Positions 17,880 to 24,940 of a stretch of 64,000 bases of DNA are shown piece after piece (position 1 is the stretch's first letter; every line of letters begins with the position of its first letter). The notes beneath the pieces were generated by a model. It was given only the letters and a program-made list of their open reading frames with translations. It made no database searches and was not told where the DNA came from. A program made the translations under genes and the position numbers. Origin of the DNA: Subtercola boreus (GTDB lineage Bacteria; Actinomycetota; Actinomycetes; Actinomycetales; Microbacteriaceae). The DNA is taken from contig NZ_NBXD01000007.1 in NCBI RefSeq assembly GCF_003399645.1, forward strand, positions 62,001 through 126,000, in the 5' to 3' direction.

Positions 17880-19219
17880 GCAAGGTATCCTCCTGGGGCA
17901 GGCTCTCCGACGCCGATCACGAGGTGGTCGCGATCTCGTCGGCGGCTTCGGCTGCCGGGGTGCTGGCTGCCACCGCACCCGGTGTCGCCCGCGGCATGGA
18001 ACGCAGCTACGGCGACGTCGCGCTGAACAGCGGCGGAACCCTGTGGGACACCCGGTCGATGAACCGTTTTCTGGCCTTCGACGCCGAGACGGGCATCCTG
18101 AGCTGCGAACCGGGTGTACTGCTTCGTGACATCCAGGCCACCTTCAGCAGGCAGGGCTGGATGCTCGCCGTCACGCCCGGCAGTGAGATCGTGACCGTGG
18201 CGGGCGCCATCGCGAACGATGTGCACGGCAAGAACCATGCCACGCGGGGCACCTTCGCCGACCATGTCACGTCGATCACGCTGGTGCGAACGGATGGCGA
18301 GGTCATCGTGTGCGGGCCGGGAACGGGCCCGGGCGAGGAGTCGAGCCGACGCGAGTGGTTCGAGGCCACCTGTGGTGGGCTGGGGCTCACCGGGCTCATC
18401 GTCGAGGCGTCGCTGCGCCTGAAGCGGGTACCGGGGCCCTGGCTTCTGGCCGAAGACGTGGCGTACCAGTCCCTGCCCGAGTTCTTCGAGCTGTCGGACT
18501 CGTCTGAAGCGGAGTTCGAGCATGTGGTGTCGTGGATCGACATCACCACCGACGGCGGTCGCCGCGGAATCCTCTCGCGCGCCAACTCGGTCCCGTCTCC
18601 GCACCGCGAGCCACCGGCGTCGGCCACCGGGCTGGGCGCGGCCCGCGGGGGCATCACATTTCCGCTGGTGCCTCCCGTGTCACTCGTCAACCGGCTGACG
18701 CTGCCGGCGCTGAACCGCGCCTACTACCGGCTCAAGCGGGCGGGAGTCGGCTCGAGTGTCGTGCACTACAAGCCGTTCTTCTACCCTCTCGACGCCATCC
18801 AGGAGTGGAACCGGGCGTACGGCCCGCGTGGCTTCTACCAGTACCAGTGCGTGCTGCCCCGCGACGTCGGCATGGCGGCGGTGGAGGAGATCCTGGCGCT
18901 GGTCGCGCGGTCGGGCCAGGGGTCGTTCCTCGGCGTGCTGAAGACGCTCGGTGACCGCGAGCCGATCGGGATGCTCAGCTTCGCCCGGCCCGGAGTGAAC
19001 CTGACGATCGACTTTCCGAACCTCGGTGCCTCGACCCTCGCGCTGCTGTCGTCGCTCGACACCGTGGTCGCGGCGGCCGGCGGCCGGCTGTACCTCGCCA
19101 AAGACGCGCGCATGCCCGTCTCCCTGTTCGAGGCGGGGTATCCGCGCCTCGACGAATTCGTGACCTACCGCGACCCGGGCATCAGCTCGGAGATGTCGCG
19201 CCGACTGTTAGGAAGCTAG
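17876..19219 (+). CDS. dprE1: Decaprenylphosphoryl-beta-D-ribose 2'-oxidase
   Basis: 447 residues from GTG 17876, overlapping the GtrA stop. The N-terminal FAD_binding_4 domain has 'RGMERSYGDVALNSGG', 'TPGSEIVTVAGAIANDVHG' and 'GKNHATRGTFADHV', closely matching DprE1. The C-terminal part has 'VVHYKPFFYPLD', 'YQYQCVLP' and 'YLAKDAR', whose Lys (K409) corresponds to the active-site Lys418 of M. tuberculosis. The cysteine attacked by benzothiazinones (Cys387, in 'WNVCVDF') is Thr377 here ('VNLTIDF'). The enzyme oxidises decaprenylphosphoryl-ribose to the 2-keto intermediate that DprE2 reduces. A longer open frame starting at 17102 belongs to no known extension and is ignored. Confidence 0.93.
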   Translation: MSKVSSWGRLSDADHEVVAISSAASAAGVLAATAPGVARGMERSYGDVALNSGGTLWDTRSMNRFLAFDAETGILSCEPGVLLRDIQATFSRQGWMLAVTPGSEIVTVAGAIANDVHGKNHATRGTFADHVTSITLVRTDGEVIVCGPGTGPGEESSRREWFEATCGGLGLTGLIVEASLRLKRVPGPWLLAEDVAYQSLPEFFELSDSSEAEFEHVVSWIDITTDGGRRGILSRANSVPSPHREPPASATGLGAARGGITFPLVPPVSLVNRLTLPALNRAYYRLKRAGVGSSVVHYKPFFYPLDAIQEWNRAYGPRGFYQYQCVLPRDVGMAAVEEILALVARSGQGSFLGVLKTLGDREPIGMLSFARPGVNLTIDFPNLGASTLALLSSLDTVVAAAGGRLYLAKDARMPVSLFEAGYPRLDEFVTYRDPGISSEMSRRLLGS

Positions 19220-20020
19220 ATGCCGACCTCTGCAACCCGTCCCTCATCTGCGCCGTCTCCGGCCGGCTGGCCGACCGATCTCGTCATCGTGGGTGCCACG
19301 TCGGCCATCGCCGAGAACTGCACGCAGCTCTGGCTGGAGGGTGGGGCATCCCGCGCCCTGCTCATCGGGCGTGACGGGGCGAAGCTGGCGCGCATCCAGA
19401 CCGACCTCGGGGTGCGCTTCCCGTCGGCGGTCATTACGATCTCGGAGACCGACTTGGTGAACACGGCGTCGATCACGGCGGCTGTGGCCGGGTTCGCGGG
19501 TGCCGGCACACCGGGGGCGGCTGCTGGATCGGGTCTCACCGTGCTGATCGCCCACGGATCGATGACCGACCAGGCCGAGTCGCAGGCCGACCTCGAGAAG
19601 GCCGCCCAGGTGCTGCAGGTCACGGGGGTCTCGCCCTCGCTCTGGATGGAGGCGTGCGCCGACACCATGACCGCCGGCACGATCGCGGTGCTCGGCTCGG
19701 TCGCCGGCGACCGGGGCCGCAAGACGAACTACATCTACGGTGCGTCGAAAGGCCTGATCGAGAAGATGGCCGAGGGCCTGCAGCACCGCCTGGCGGGCTC
19801 GCCGCTTCGCGTGGTGCTGGTCAAGCCCGGGCCGACGGCGACCCCGATGACGGCACATCTCGACGCCTCCTCGCTCGCCTCGGTGTCGTCGGTGGCGGCC
19901 GAGATCGTGAAGGGTGTGAACGCGGGCACCCCCGTCGTGTACGCCCCCCTGAAGTGGAAGCTCATCATGGCGGTGGTGCGGGCGATCCCCCGCCCCATCT
20001 TCCACAAACTCAACTTCTGA
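19220..20020 (+). CDS. dprE2: Decaprenylphosphoryl-2-keto-pentose reductase (SDR)
   Basis: 266 residues; the ATG directly follows the dprE1 stop. Short-chain dehydrogenase features are present: 'VIVGATSAIAENC' for NAD(P) binding, 'IGRDGAKLARI', 'VLGSVAGDRGR', and the catalytic 'YGASKG' (Tyr-x-x-x-Lys), then 'VLVKPGPTATPMT'. Together with DprE1 it completes the epimerisation of decaprenylphosphoryl-ribose to decaprenylphosphoryl-arabinose, the arabinofuranose donor for wall arabinan. It is the last gene of the operon; a palindromic repeat begins 41 bases after the stop. An Ala/Gly-rich insertion ('GAGTPGAAAGSG') lies in the middle of the fold. Confidence 0.9.
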   Translation: MPTSATRPSSAPSPAGWPTDLVIVGATSAIAENCTQLWLEGGASRALLIGRDGAKLARIQTDLGVRFPSAVITISETDLVNTASITAAVAGFAGAGTPGAAAGSGLTVLIAHGSMTDQAESQADLEKAAQVLQVTGVSPSLWMEACADTMTAGTIAVLGSVAGDRGRKTNYIYGASKGLIEKMAEGLQHRLAGSPLRVVLVKPGPTATPMTAHLDASSLASVSSVAAEIVKGVNAGTPVVYAPLKWKLIMAVVRAIPRPIFHKLNF

Positions 20021-20060
20021 CGCCCCCCCGCCCGCCGGCCCCGCCCGCCCCACGCCGCGC

Positions 20061-20112
20061 ATTTTGCGCAAAAGCACCCATCCGCCGAGCGTTGGGTGCT
20101 TTTGCGCGAAAT
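20061..20112. repeat. Dispersed palindromic repeat, copy 1
   Basis: Perfect 15-bp arms GCGCAAAAGCACCCA (20066-20080) and TGGGTGCTTTTGCGC (20093-20107) around a 12-base loop. The outer ATTT/AAAT bases extend the stem to 20 bp with one mismatch. The same arms recur at 21168-21215 and, degenerated, at 27242-27287. Located 41 bases after dprE2, it could end that transcript, but there is no T-run. The identical arms with different loops point to a REP-like element. The remaining sequence to 20227 shows nothing else. Confidence 0.85.
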
Positions 20113-20227
20113 GGGTGGGCTCTGGTGGGTTCTGGTGGGCTGTGGGGGGCGCGCAGGGCGTGGAGGCCGGTGCGCGGCCTGTGGATAACTCGAGCGACGG
20201 AGGCCGGTGTGCGGTCATACTCGGCGC

Positions 20228-21166
20228 ATGCCCCGACTTGTGGTTCTACCAGACTCCCTTTTGCGACAGCCGTTTTCGGTCGCTCATGCCCGTGAGGCGG
20301 GGTTTCGGCGGGGCCGCATGCGCGGTCGCGACCTCGATCGACCGTTTCACGGTGTGCGCGCCGAAGCGGGCTCGATCGAATCTGTCGTCGCTCACTGTCG
20401 GGCCTACCTCCCTCGGCTGCGGCGGGGCGAGCATTTCAGTCATCTGACCGCCGCCCGCCTCTGGAACTCCCCGCTCGCTCAATCGCACCGAACGTCTGAC
20501 GGACTTGACGTCACCGCCGTAGCACCGGTCGTCGCGGCCAGAGGTCGCGGCGTGCGAGGGCACCAGGCCGTCGAGTTGCCCATCGACGTCACGCAGCGGT
20601 TCGGGCTCCCCGTGGCCGGAGCGGCGACCACCTGGCTGCAACTCTCCCGCGAACTGAGCCTCGGCGACCTCGTGGCCGTCGGCGACCACTTGGTGTTGGA
20701 GCCCAAGGTGCCTGACGGCGTCGAGCACCGGCCATACACATCGATCGACGAATTGAGACGTCGTTCGCTCGAATACAAGGGCCCCGGATGCTCGGCGGCA
20801 CGACGCGCCGTCGGAATGCTGAGGCAGGGGGCCGAGTCCCGTCCCGAAACCCTTCTCCGCTTGCTTCTCCATGCGGCTGGTCTTCCGGAGCCGGAGGTCA
20901 ACCCCGAGATCTGGCACAGCGCGGGCTACCGGATCGGTCGAGCCGACCTCGTCCACCCGCGCTGGAGGGTGATCGTGGAGTACGACGGCGACCAGCACAG
21001 AACAGACACCACGCAATACGAGAAAGACATGTGGAGGGTGGAGCAGTTTACGAGGGACAACTGGGATGTCATCCGCATCCGAAAGCACGGCCTGTTCGCC
21101 GACCCGCACGGCACGCAAGCCCTCGTGCGCGAGGCCCTCGCCCGAGCCGGGTGGCGTGCCCCCTGA
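20228..21166 (+). CDS. DUF559 / Vsr-like endonuclease-domain protein
   Basis: 312 residues from ATG 20228; GTG 20207 is in frame. The C-terminal ~110 residues have the DUF559 (Vsr/restriction-like) pattern: 'SRPETLLRLLLHAAGLPEPEVN', 'RADLVHPRWRVIVEYDGDQH' with the D...ExDG metal-binding arrangement, then 'KDMWRVEQFTRDNWDVIRI'. The N-terminus ('HVVLPD'-like opening, 'FSHLTAARLWNSPL') resembles the AbiEi-type winged-helix and linker part common in actinobacterial members. The function of these proteins is not established; DNA nicking or repair is inferred from the fold. The gene is bracketed by two near-identical palindromic repeats, the second starting 2 bases after the stop. Confidence 0.75.
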   Translation: MPRLVVLPDSLLRQPFSVAHAREAGFRRGRMRGRDLDRPFHGVRAEAGSIESVVAHCRAYLPRLRRGEHFSHLTAARLWNSPLAQSHRTSDGLDVTAVAPVVAARGRGVRGHQAVELPIDVTQRFGLPVAGAATTWLQLSRELSLGDLVAVGDHLVLEPKVPDGVEHRPYTSIDELRRRSLEYKGPGCSAARRAVGMLRQGAESRPETLLRLLLHAAGLPEPEVNPEIWHSAGYRIGRADLVHPRWRVIVEYDGDQHRTDTTQYEKDMWRVEQFTRDNWDVIRIRKHGLFADPHGTQALVREALARAGWRAP

Positions 21167-21167
21167 C

Positions 21168-21215
21168 TTTGCGCAAAAGCACCCACACCTGCGGCCTTGG
21201 GTGCTTTTGCGCAAA
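21168..21215. repeat. Dispersed palindromic repeat, copy 2
   Basis: Perfect 18-bp arms TTTGCGCAAAAGCACCCA (21168-21185) and its complement (21198-21215) around a 12-base loop. It starts 2 bases past the DUF559 stop and 46 bases before the end of the convergent MshEN-GT2 gene, so it could act as a bidirectional terminator. The arms are identical to copy 1 over the inner 15 bp, but the loop differs. Confidence 0.88.
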
Positions 21216-21260
21216 ACGCGCGGGAGGCGGGGAGGCGGGGGCGGGGGCGGACGCGCGGGG

Positions 21261-23207
21261 TCAGGCGGCGGCGTTGCCCTCGAAGGCGGAGTCTTCGTAG
21301 TCCTCGGTGAGGCCGTGGGGGGTCTTCTCCCAGTGGTGGGGGCTGAAGACGATCTGCCAGGCTGCGCGCCAGGCGGAGATGGAGTGCAGGATCCAGTACG
21401 CGGGGTTCAGCAGCGCGAACATCGCGACCCGCCAGTTGTACCGCTTCCACGCCGCCAGGCCGGAGACGATGATCATCAGCCCGTTCGAGAGGAGCATGTT
21501 CGTCGTTCCCGCCACGATCAGCCACTCCGGCAGGTCGAGCCCGATGAACTGCACCCCGAGGTAGGTGAAGATCGTGAATCCGAGCACAAGCGGGTACAGC
21601 AGGAAGGCCAGCGGCGTGCCCAGGATGAGGGCGACCAGCGACAGGGCGCCGAGAACGCCGTTCACCCGGAACCACCGCACAGGGTGCCGGGTGTTCACGG
21701 CGGCCGTCATGATGTAGCCCTTGATCCACCGGGTTCGCTGGCGGATCCACGCGCCCACCTCGGCGCACGCCTCTTCGCCGGTCGAGGCATCCACGACACC
21801 CACTCGGTACCCGTGCGCTGCGACGCGGAGGCCCAGGTCGGCATCCTCTGTCACGTTGTACGGATCCCAGGCGCCGAGCTGGCGGAGTACCGCGGTGTCG
21901 AAGTGGTTCGACGTGCCCCCGAGCGGGATGGGGAGGTGCGACTGGTCGAGGCCCGGCAGCATCGAGTCGAACCAGTGCGCGTACTCGACGGCGAACAGGC
22001 GGGTCAGCACGTTGTAGTCCGCATTGAAGTAGACCAGGGCTCCCTGCAGGCAGACCAGTTTCTTCTGGTCGGGATCGACGTAGCGTCGCTCGAACTCGTC
22101 CTGCCGGAAGGCGGCGACGGTGTCGCGCAGCTGGGACGGGTTGGGGCGGTCTTCGGCGTCGTAGATCACCACGAACTCGCCGCGGGCGAACGACAGGCCG
22201 TAGTTGCAGGCGCGGGGCTTCGTCTGCGGGCCCCCGGGCGGCACGATCACCATGCGCACATACTCCGGCGGGCGCATGGTGCGAACCGCCGAGATCGTCT
22301 CGTCGTCGTCGGCCTCGAGCAGCACCATGACCTCGAGCTTCGCCTTGGGATAGTCGATGGCGCCGAGGTTGACGAGCAGCTTGCTGATGATGTTCGCCTC
22401 TTTGTAGGCGGGAACGAGGATCGTGTAGATCGGCAGCTCATTGTCGGGAATGCGCGAGGGCAGCGGCTTCAGCCCTCGCCGTACCCGCTCGAGCGAGACC
22501 TCTGTGGCCCAGCGTTCCTTGTCGCGCAGGTTGAAGGGCGCGCGAAAGCCCGCCACCGCCTTGAACGTGATGTTCATCAGGAAGATGCAGTTGGCGAGCG
22601 TGAGCACGATCACGAGAGTGGTGGTCAGGTTGATCAGACAGCCCACCACGATGATGGCGACGATGATTCCAGGCACCACGATCTGCCAGCGACGAAGGCC
22701 CTCCTTGGCCGATTCATCAGAACTCTCAGTCGCCAGCGCATCGGAGGCACCGAACAGCAGGCGCGTGCGGCACGCCGCCTCGACGGCCTGGTTCAGGTCC
22801 CAGTCGGTGGTCGTCCGCACGCGGATGCTGCGCACCCCGAGCATGCGGCGGGCGGCGTACAGCACGTCTTCGGTGGGTGGCACCGTGGTCGCGATGACGG
22901 CCGCGTTGCCGTCCCGCTTCCACGGAACCCAGCCCGCCTCGATGTACTTCTCGGGCTCGTCGGTCGAGAACAGACCGGCCTGCGGCGGGTTCTCGAGGAG
23001 ATCGACGAGGGGGGCGTCCCACTGCACCGCGAGAGCTTCGTACATCTCGCGCCGGGTCACCGCGCCCGAGAGGATCAACTGCCGCCCCAGCAGGCCGCCC
23101 TCGAGCGACTGGCGGGCCAGGGCGTCCTGCAACTCGACCTCAGAGACGAGGCCGGCCTCGAGCAGGATCTCGCCCACGCGGCGGGGGGCGCGTTGGATGT
23201 CGGTCAC
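21261..23207 (-). CDS. MshEN-domain family 2 glycosyltransferase (probable c-di-GMP-responsive exopolysaccharide synthase)
   Basis: 648 residues from GTG 23207; the frame extends upstream only over the preceding gene. Residues ~8-68 form a MshEN (GspE N-terminal) domain: 'RRVGEILLEAGLVSEVELQD' followed by 'GGLLGRQLILSGAVTRREM' and 'ALAVQ', matching the two RxGxxL/LGxxL repeats that bind c-di-GMP in other proteins. Two helices (~176-212) precede a processive-type GT2 domain with 'VPAYKE', 'LEADDDE', 'YDAEDRP', 'GGTSNHF', 'TEDADLGLR' and 'QRTRW' (490-494), then four C-terminal helices. The layout resembles BcsA/NfrB-type synthases. It is the last gene of an operon with GT-C-like and BcsB-like partners; the upstream stop is 2 bases away. 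The product polymer is unknown. Confidence 0.85.
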   Translation of the reverse strand: MTDIQRAPRRVGEILLEAGLVSEVELQDALARQSLEGGLLGRQLILSGAVTRREMYEALAVQWDAPLVDLLENPPQAGLFSTDEPEKYIEAGWVPWKRDGNAAVIATTVPPTEDVLYAARRMLGVRSIRVRTTTDWDLNQAVEAACRTRLLFGASDALATESSDESAKEGLRRWQIVVPGIIVAIIVVGCLINLTTTLVIVLTLANCIFLMNITFKAVAGFRAPFNLRDKERWATEVSLERVRRGLKPLPSRIPDNELPIYTILVPAYKEANIISKLLVNLGAIDYPKAKLEVMVLLEADDDETISAVRTMRPPEYVRMVIVPPGGPQTKPRACNYGLSFARGEFVVIYDAEDRPNPSQLRDTVAAFRQDEFERRYVDPDQKKLVCLQGALVYFNADYNVLTRLFAVEYAHWFDSMLPGLDQSHLPIPLGGTSNHFDTAVLRQLGAWDPYNVTEDADLGLRVAAHGYRVGVVDASTGEEACAEVGAWIRQRTRWIKGYIMTAAVNTRHPVRWFRVNGVLGALSLVALILGTPLAFLLYPLVLGFTIFTYLGVQFIGLDLPEWLIVAGTTNMLLSNGLMIIVSGLAAWKRYNWRVAMFALLNPAYWILHSISAWRAAWQIVFSPHHWEKTPHGLTEDYEDSAFEGNAAA

Positions 23208-23209
23208 CG

Positions 23210-24931
23210 TCAGATCCGCTCGTAGATTCGGTAGTCGCCCTTTTCGAAGACGACCCGGTAGGCGGTCTGGAACGAGGACTGGTTCTTGATCTTGTCGTAG
23301 ACGAGGTCGGCCACGCCGGTCTGGCTGAGCTCGGGCGCGTCTGCGGTCGACACGAAAACCCACTTTGCGTGGGTGGCGGGGCTGGCGATCGCCGCGGTGA
23401 ACAGGTCGCCCGTCGATCGGTTGTAGTAGTCGACGAGCGGAATGCCGATCTCGGGCAGCAGCGCGCTACCGGCCGCCGATTCATCCATCAGCACCTGCCC
23501 GCCGTCGTAGTTGTCGTGCAGGAACCGTGCGGCGTCGGTCGCCCCGCTGGCCGCCTTGAGCTGTACGTAGCCGTCGGCTTCAGCGATGACGGATGATCGT
23601 GCCGGGTCGGTCGCCCACCACGCCGTCTGCAGCACCAACGCCAGGCCCACCAGCGCGACGAGCCCCGGAGCGACGCGGGGCACGCGCGTCAGGGAATCGA
23701 CGAAGACGGCCGCGAGCACGGCGAGCCACGGGATGACCGCCAGGGCGTACCGCGAATTCCACCAGTTCTCGGGCAGCGAGTGGTCGTTGTTCATGTGCGT
23801 CTGGCCGAGGAACAGGCTCAGCAGCGAGAAGCCGTAGGCGACCCCCATCACCCAGACCAGCAGGGCCTTGTTCGAGAGCCCCCAGCGCCAGGCGAGCACG
23901 ATGGCGCCGGCGATTCCGAGCAGCACCGTCACGAGGCCCGCGGTCTCGAGTACCGACCAGTTGTAGGTCCAGAGCGTCAGGCCGGCGTTGTGCGTGTAGG
24001 CGAGCAGCCCCGCGTCGGCCGTGGCTTTCTGCAGGTTCGCGGCCGAATACTGGCCGTTCAGAAACTCGAGCGGGTTGCTGTAGACCGCGAAGTTGTAGGC
24101 GAGCCACCACGCGATCGCCACGGCGGGCAGAGTGGCGAAGGCGGCGGCCATCTTGATGGCGTACCGGAGTTCCTGCTTGCGCCGCCAGGCCGCGATGAGC
24201 ACGACGAGGCTGCCCCCCACCACGAGCACCCAGCCCTCGTAACGGGACAGGGTGGCGCCGGCGGCAGGCAGCCCGGTGAAGACCATCATCTCGCCAGCAC
24301 TCAGGTTTCGCCTCGAGGTGACCCAGTGGGCGAGCCCGGCGAAACACCCCATCATGCAGAGGATGAGCACGGGCTCGGTGAGCGCCGTCGTGTACAGATA
24401 CAGGATGCTCGGATTGGCGATGATCAACAGAACGCCGACGATGCGTGCCGAACGCCCCAGCCCGACGCGGGCTGCCACGCGGTAGACGCCGCAGGCCGTA
24501 CCCATCAGGCAGACGAGGCCGAGCAGCCCGGCTGCCAGGCCCGTGTGCCAGAGCCAGAGGTTCTGCACGAACGGCACGAGGATGAGGCTGGGCACGGGCA
24601 GCCAGACGGTGCCCAGCTGAGTGAAGCCGGGTGCCTTGCTGTCGAAGATGCGCCGGGAGATGGTGAGATGGCTCTGCGAGTCGGCGTAGGCGATGTTGAT
24701 CCCGGAGGAGGTCGTCACGTAGACGGCGACGATGCCCACGGCCAGGGCGGCCACGGCGACGACCATGGTTCCCGGTACACGCCGGCCCGCGGCGGGGGCG
24801 GCGAGCGAGGCCCAGCGATCGAGCAGCCAGGTCTGGAAGCGCGAGGGTGTGGGTGCGGGTGCCGGTGCCGCGGGCGCGCTCTCGCCGGGCGTGGCGGGGG
24901 TGCCGCGGTGCTCCGACGTCAGCGCGCTCAC
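23210..24931 (-). CDS. Polytopic GT-C-like (GT39/ArnT-type) membrane glycosyltransferase
   Basis: 573 residues from GTG 24931. After an Ala/Pro-rich cytosolic tail there are about 12 hydrophobic segments. The first outer loop has 'AYADSQSHLTISRRIFDS' and 'GFTQLGTVWLP', the Asp-containing loop typical of GT-C enzymes that use polyprenyl-phosphate sugars. The C-terminal ~150 residues are a soluble extracytoplasmic domain ending 'FEKGDYRIYERI'. It lies 9 bases after the BcsB-like gene and 2 bases before the MshEN-GT2 gene, so all three are one transcription unit. It may add side sugars to the polymer or act in its export. The sugar donor is unknown, but decaprenylphosphoryl-linked sugars are made nearby. 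Confidence 0.78.
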   Translation of the reverse strand: MSALTSEHRGTPATPGESAPAAPAPAPTPSRFQTWLLDRWASLAAPAAGRRVPGTMVVAVAALAVGIVAVYVTTSSGINIAYADSQSHLTISRRIFDSKAPGFTQLGTVWLPVPSLILVPFVQNLWLWHTGLAAGLLGLVCLMGTACGVYRVAARVGLGRSARIVGVLLIIANPSILYLYTTALTEPVLILCMMGCFAGLAHWVTSRRNLSAGEMMVFTGLPAAGATLSRYEGWVLVVGGSLVVLIAAWRRKQELRYAIKMAAAFATLPAVAIAWWLAYNFAVYSNPLEFLNGQYSAANLQKATADAGLLAYTHNAGLTLWTYNWSVLETAGLVTVLLGIAGAIVLAWRWGLSNKALLVWVMGVAYGFSLLSLFLGQTHMNNDHSLPENWWNSRYALAVIPWLAVLAAVFVDSLTRVPRVAPGLVALVGLALVLQTAWWATDPARSSVIAEADGYVQLKAASGATDAARFLHDNYDGGQVLMDESAAGSALLPEIGIPLVDYYNRSTGDLFTAAIASPATHAKWVFVSTADAPELSQTGVADLVYDKIKNQSSFQTAYRVVFEKGDYRIYERI

Positions 24932-24940
24932 GGTGTGCCG

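Noticed and set aside
17102-19219. A 705-codon open frame that could be read as one long protein
   Set aside because: Only the part from GTG 17876 matches DprE1; the upstream part overlaps UbiA (other strand) and GtrA (other frame), both well supported.
21066-23225. A 719-codon plus-strand frame
   Set aside because: Antisense to the MshEN-GT2 gene; no domain, skewed composition.
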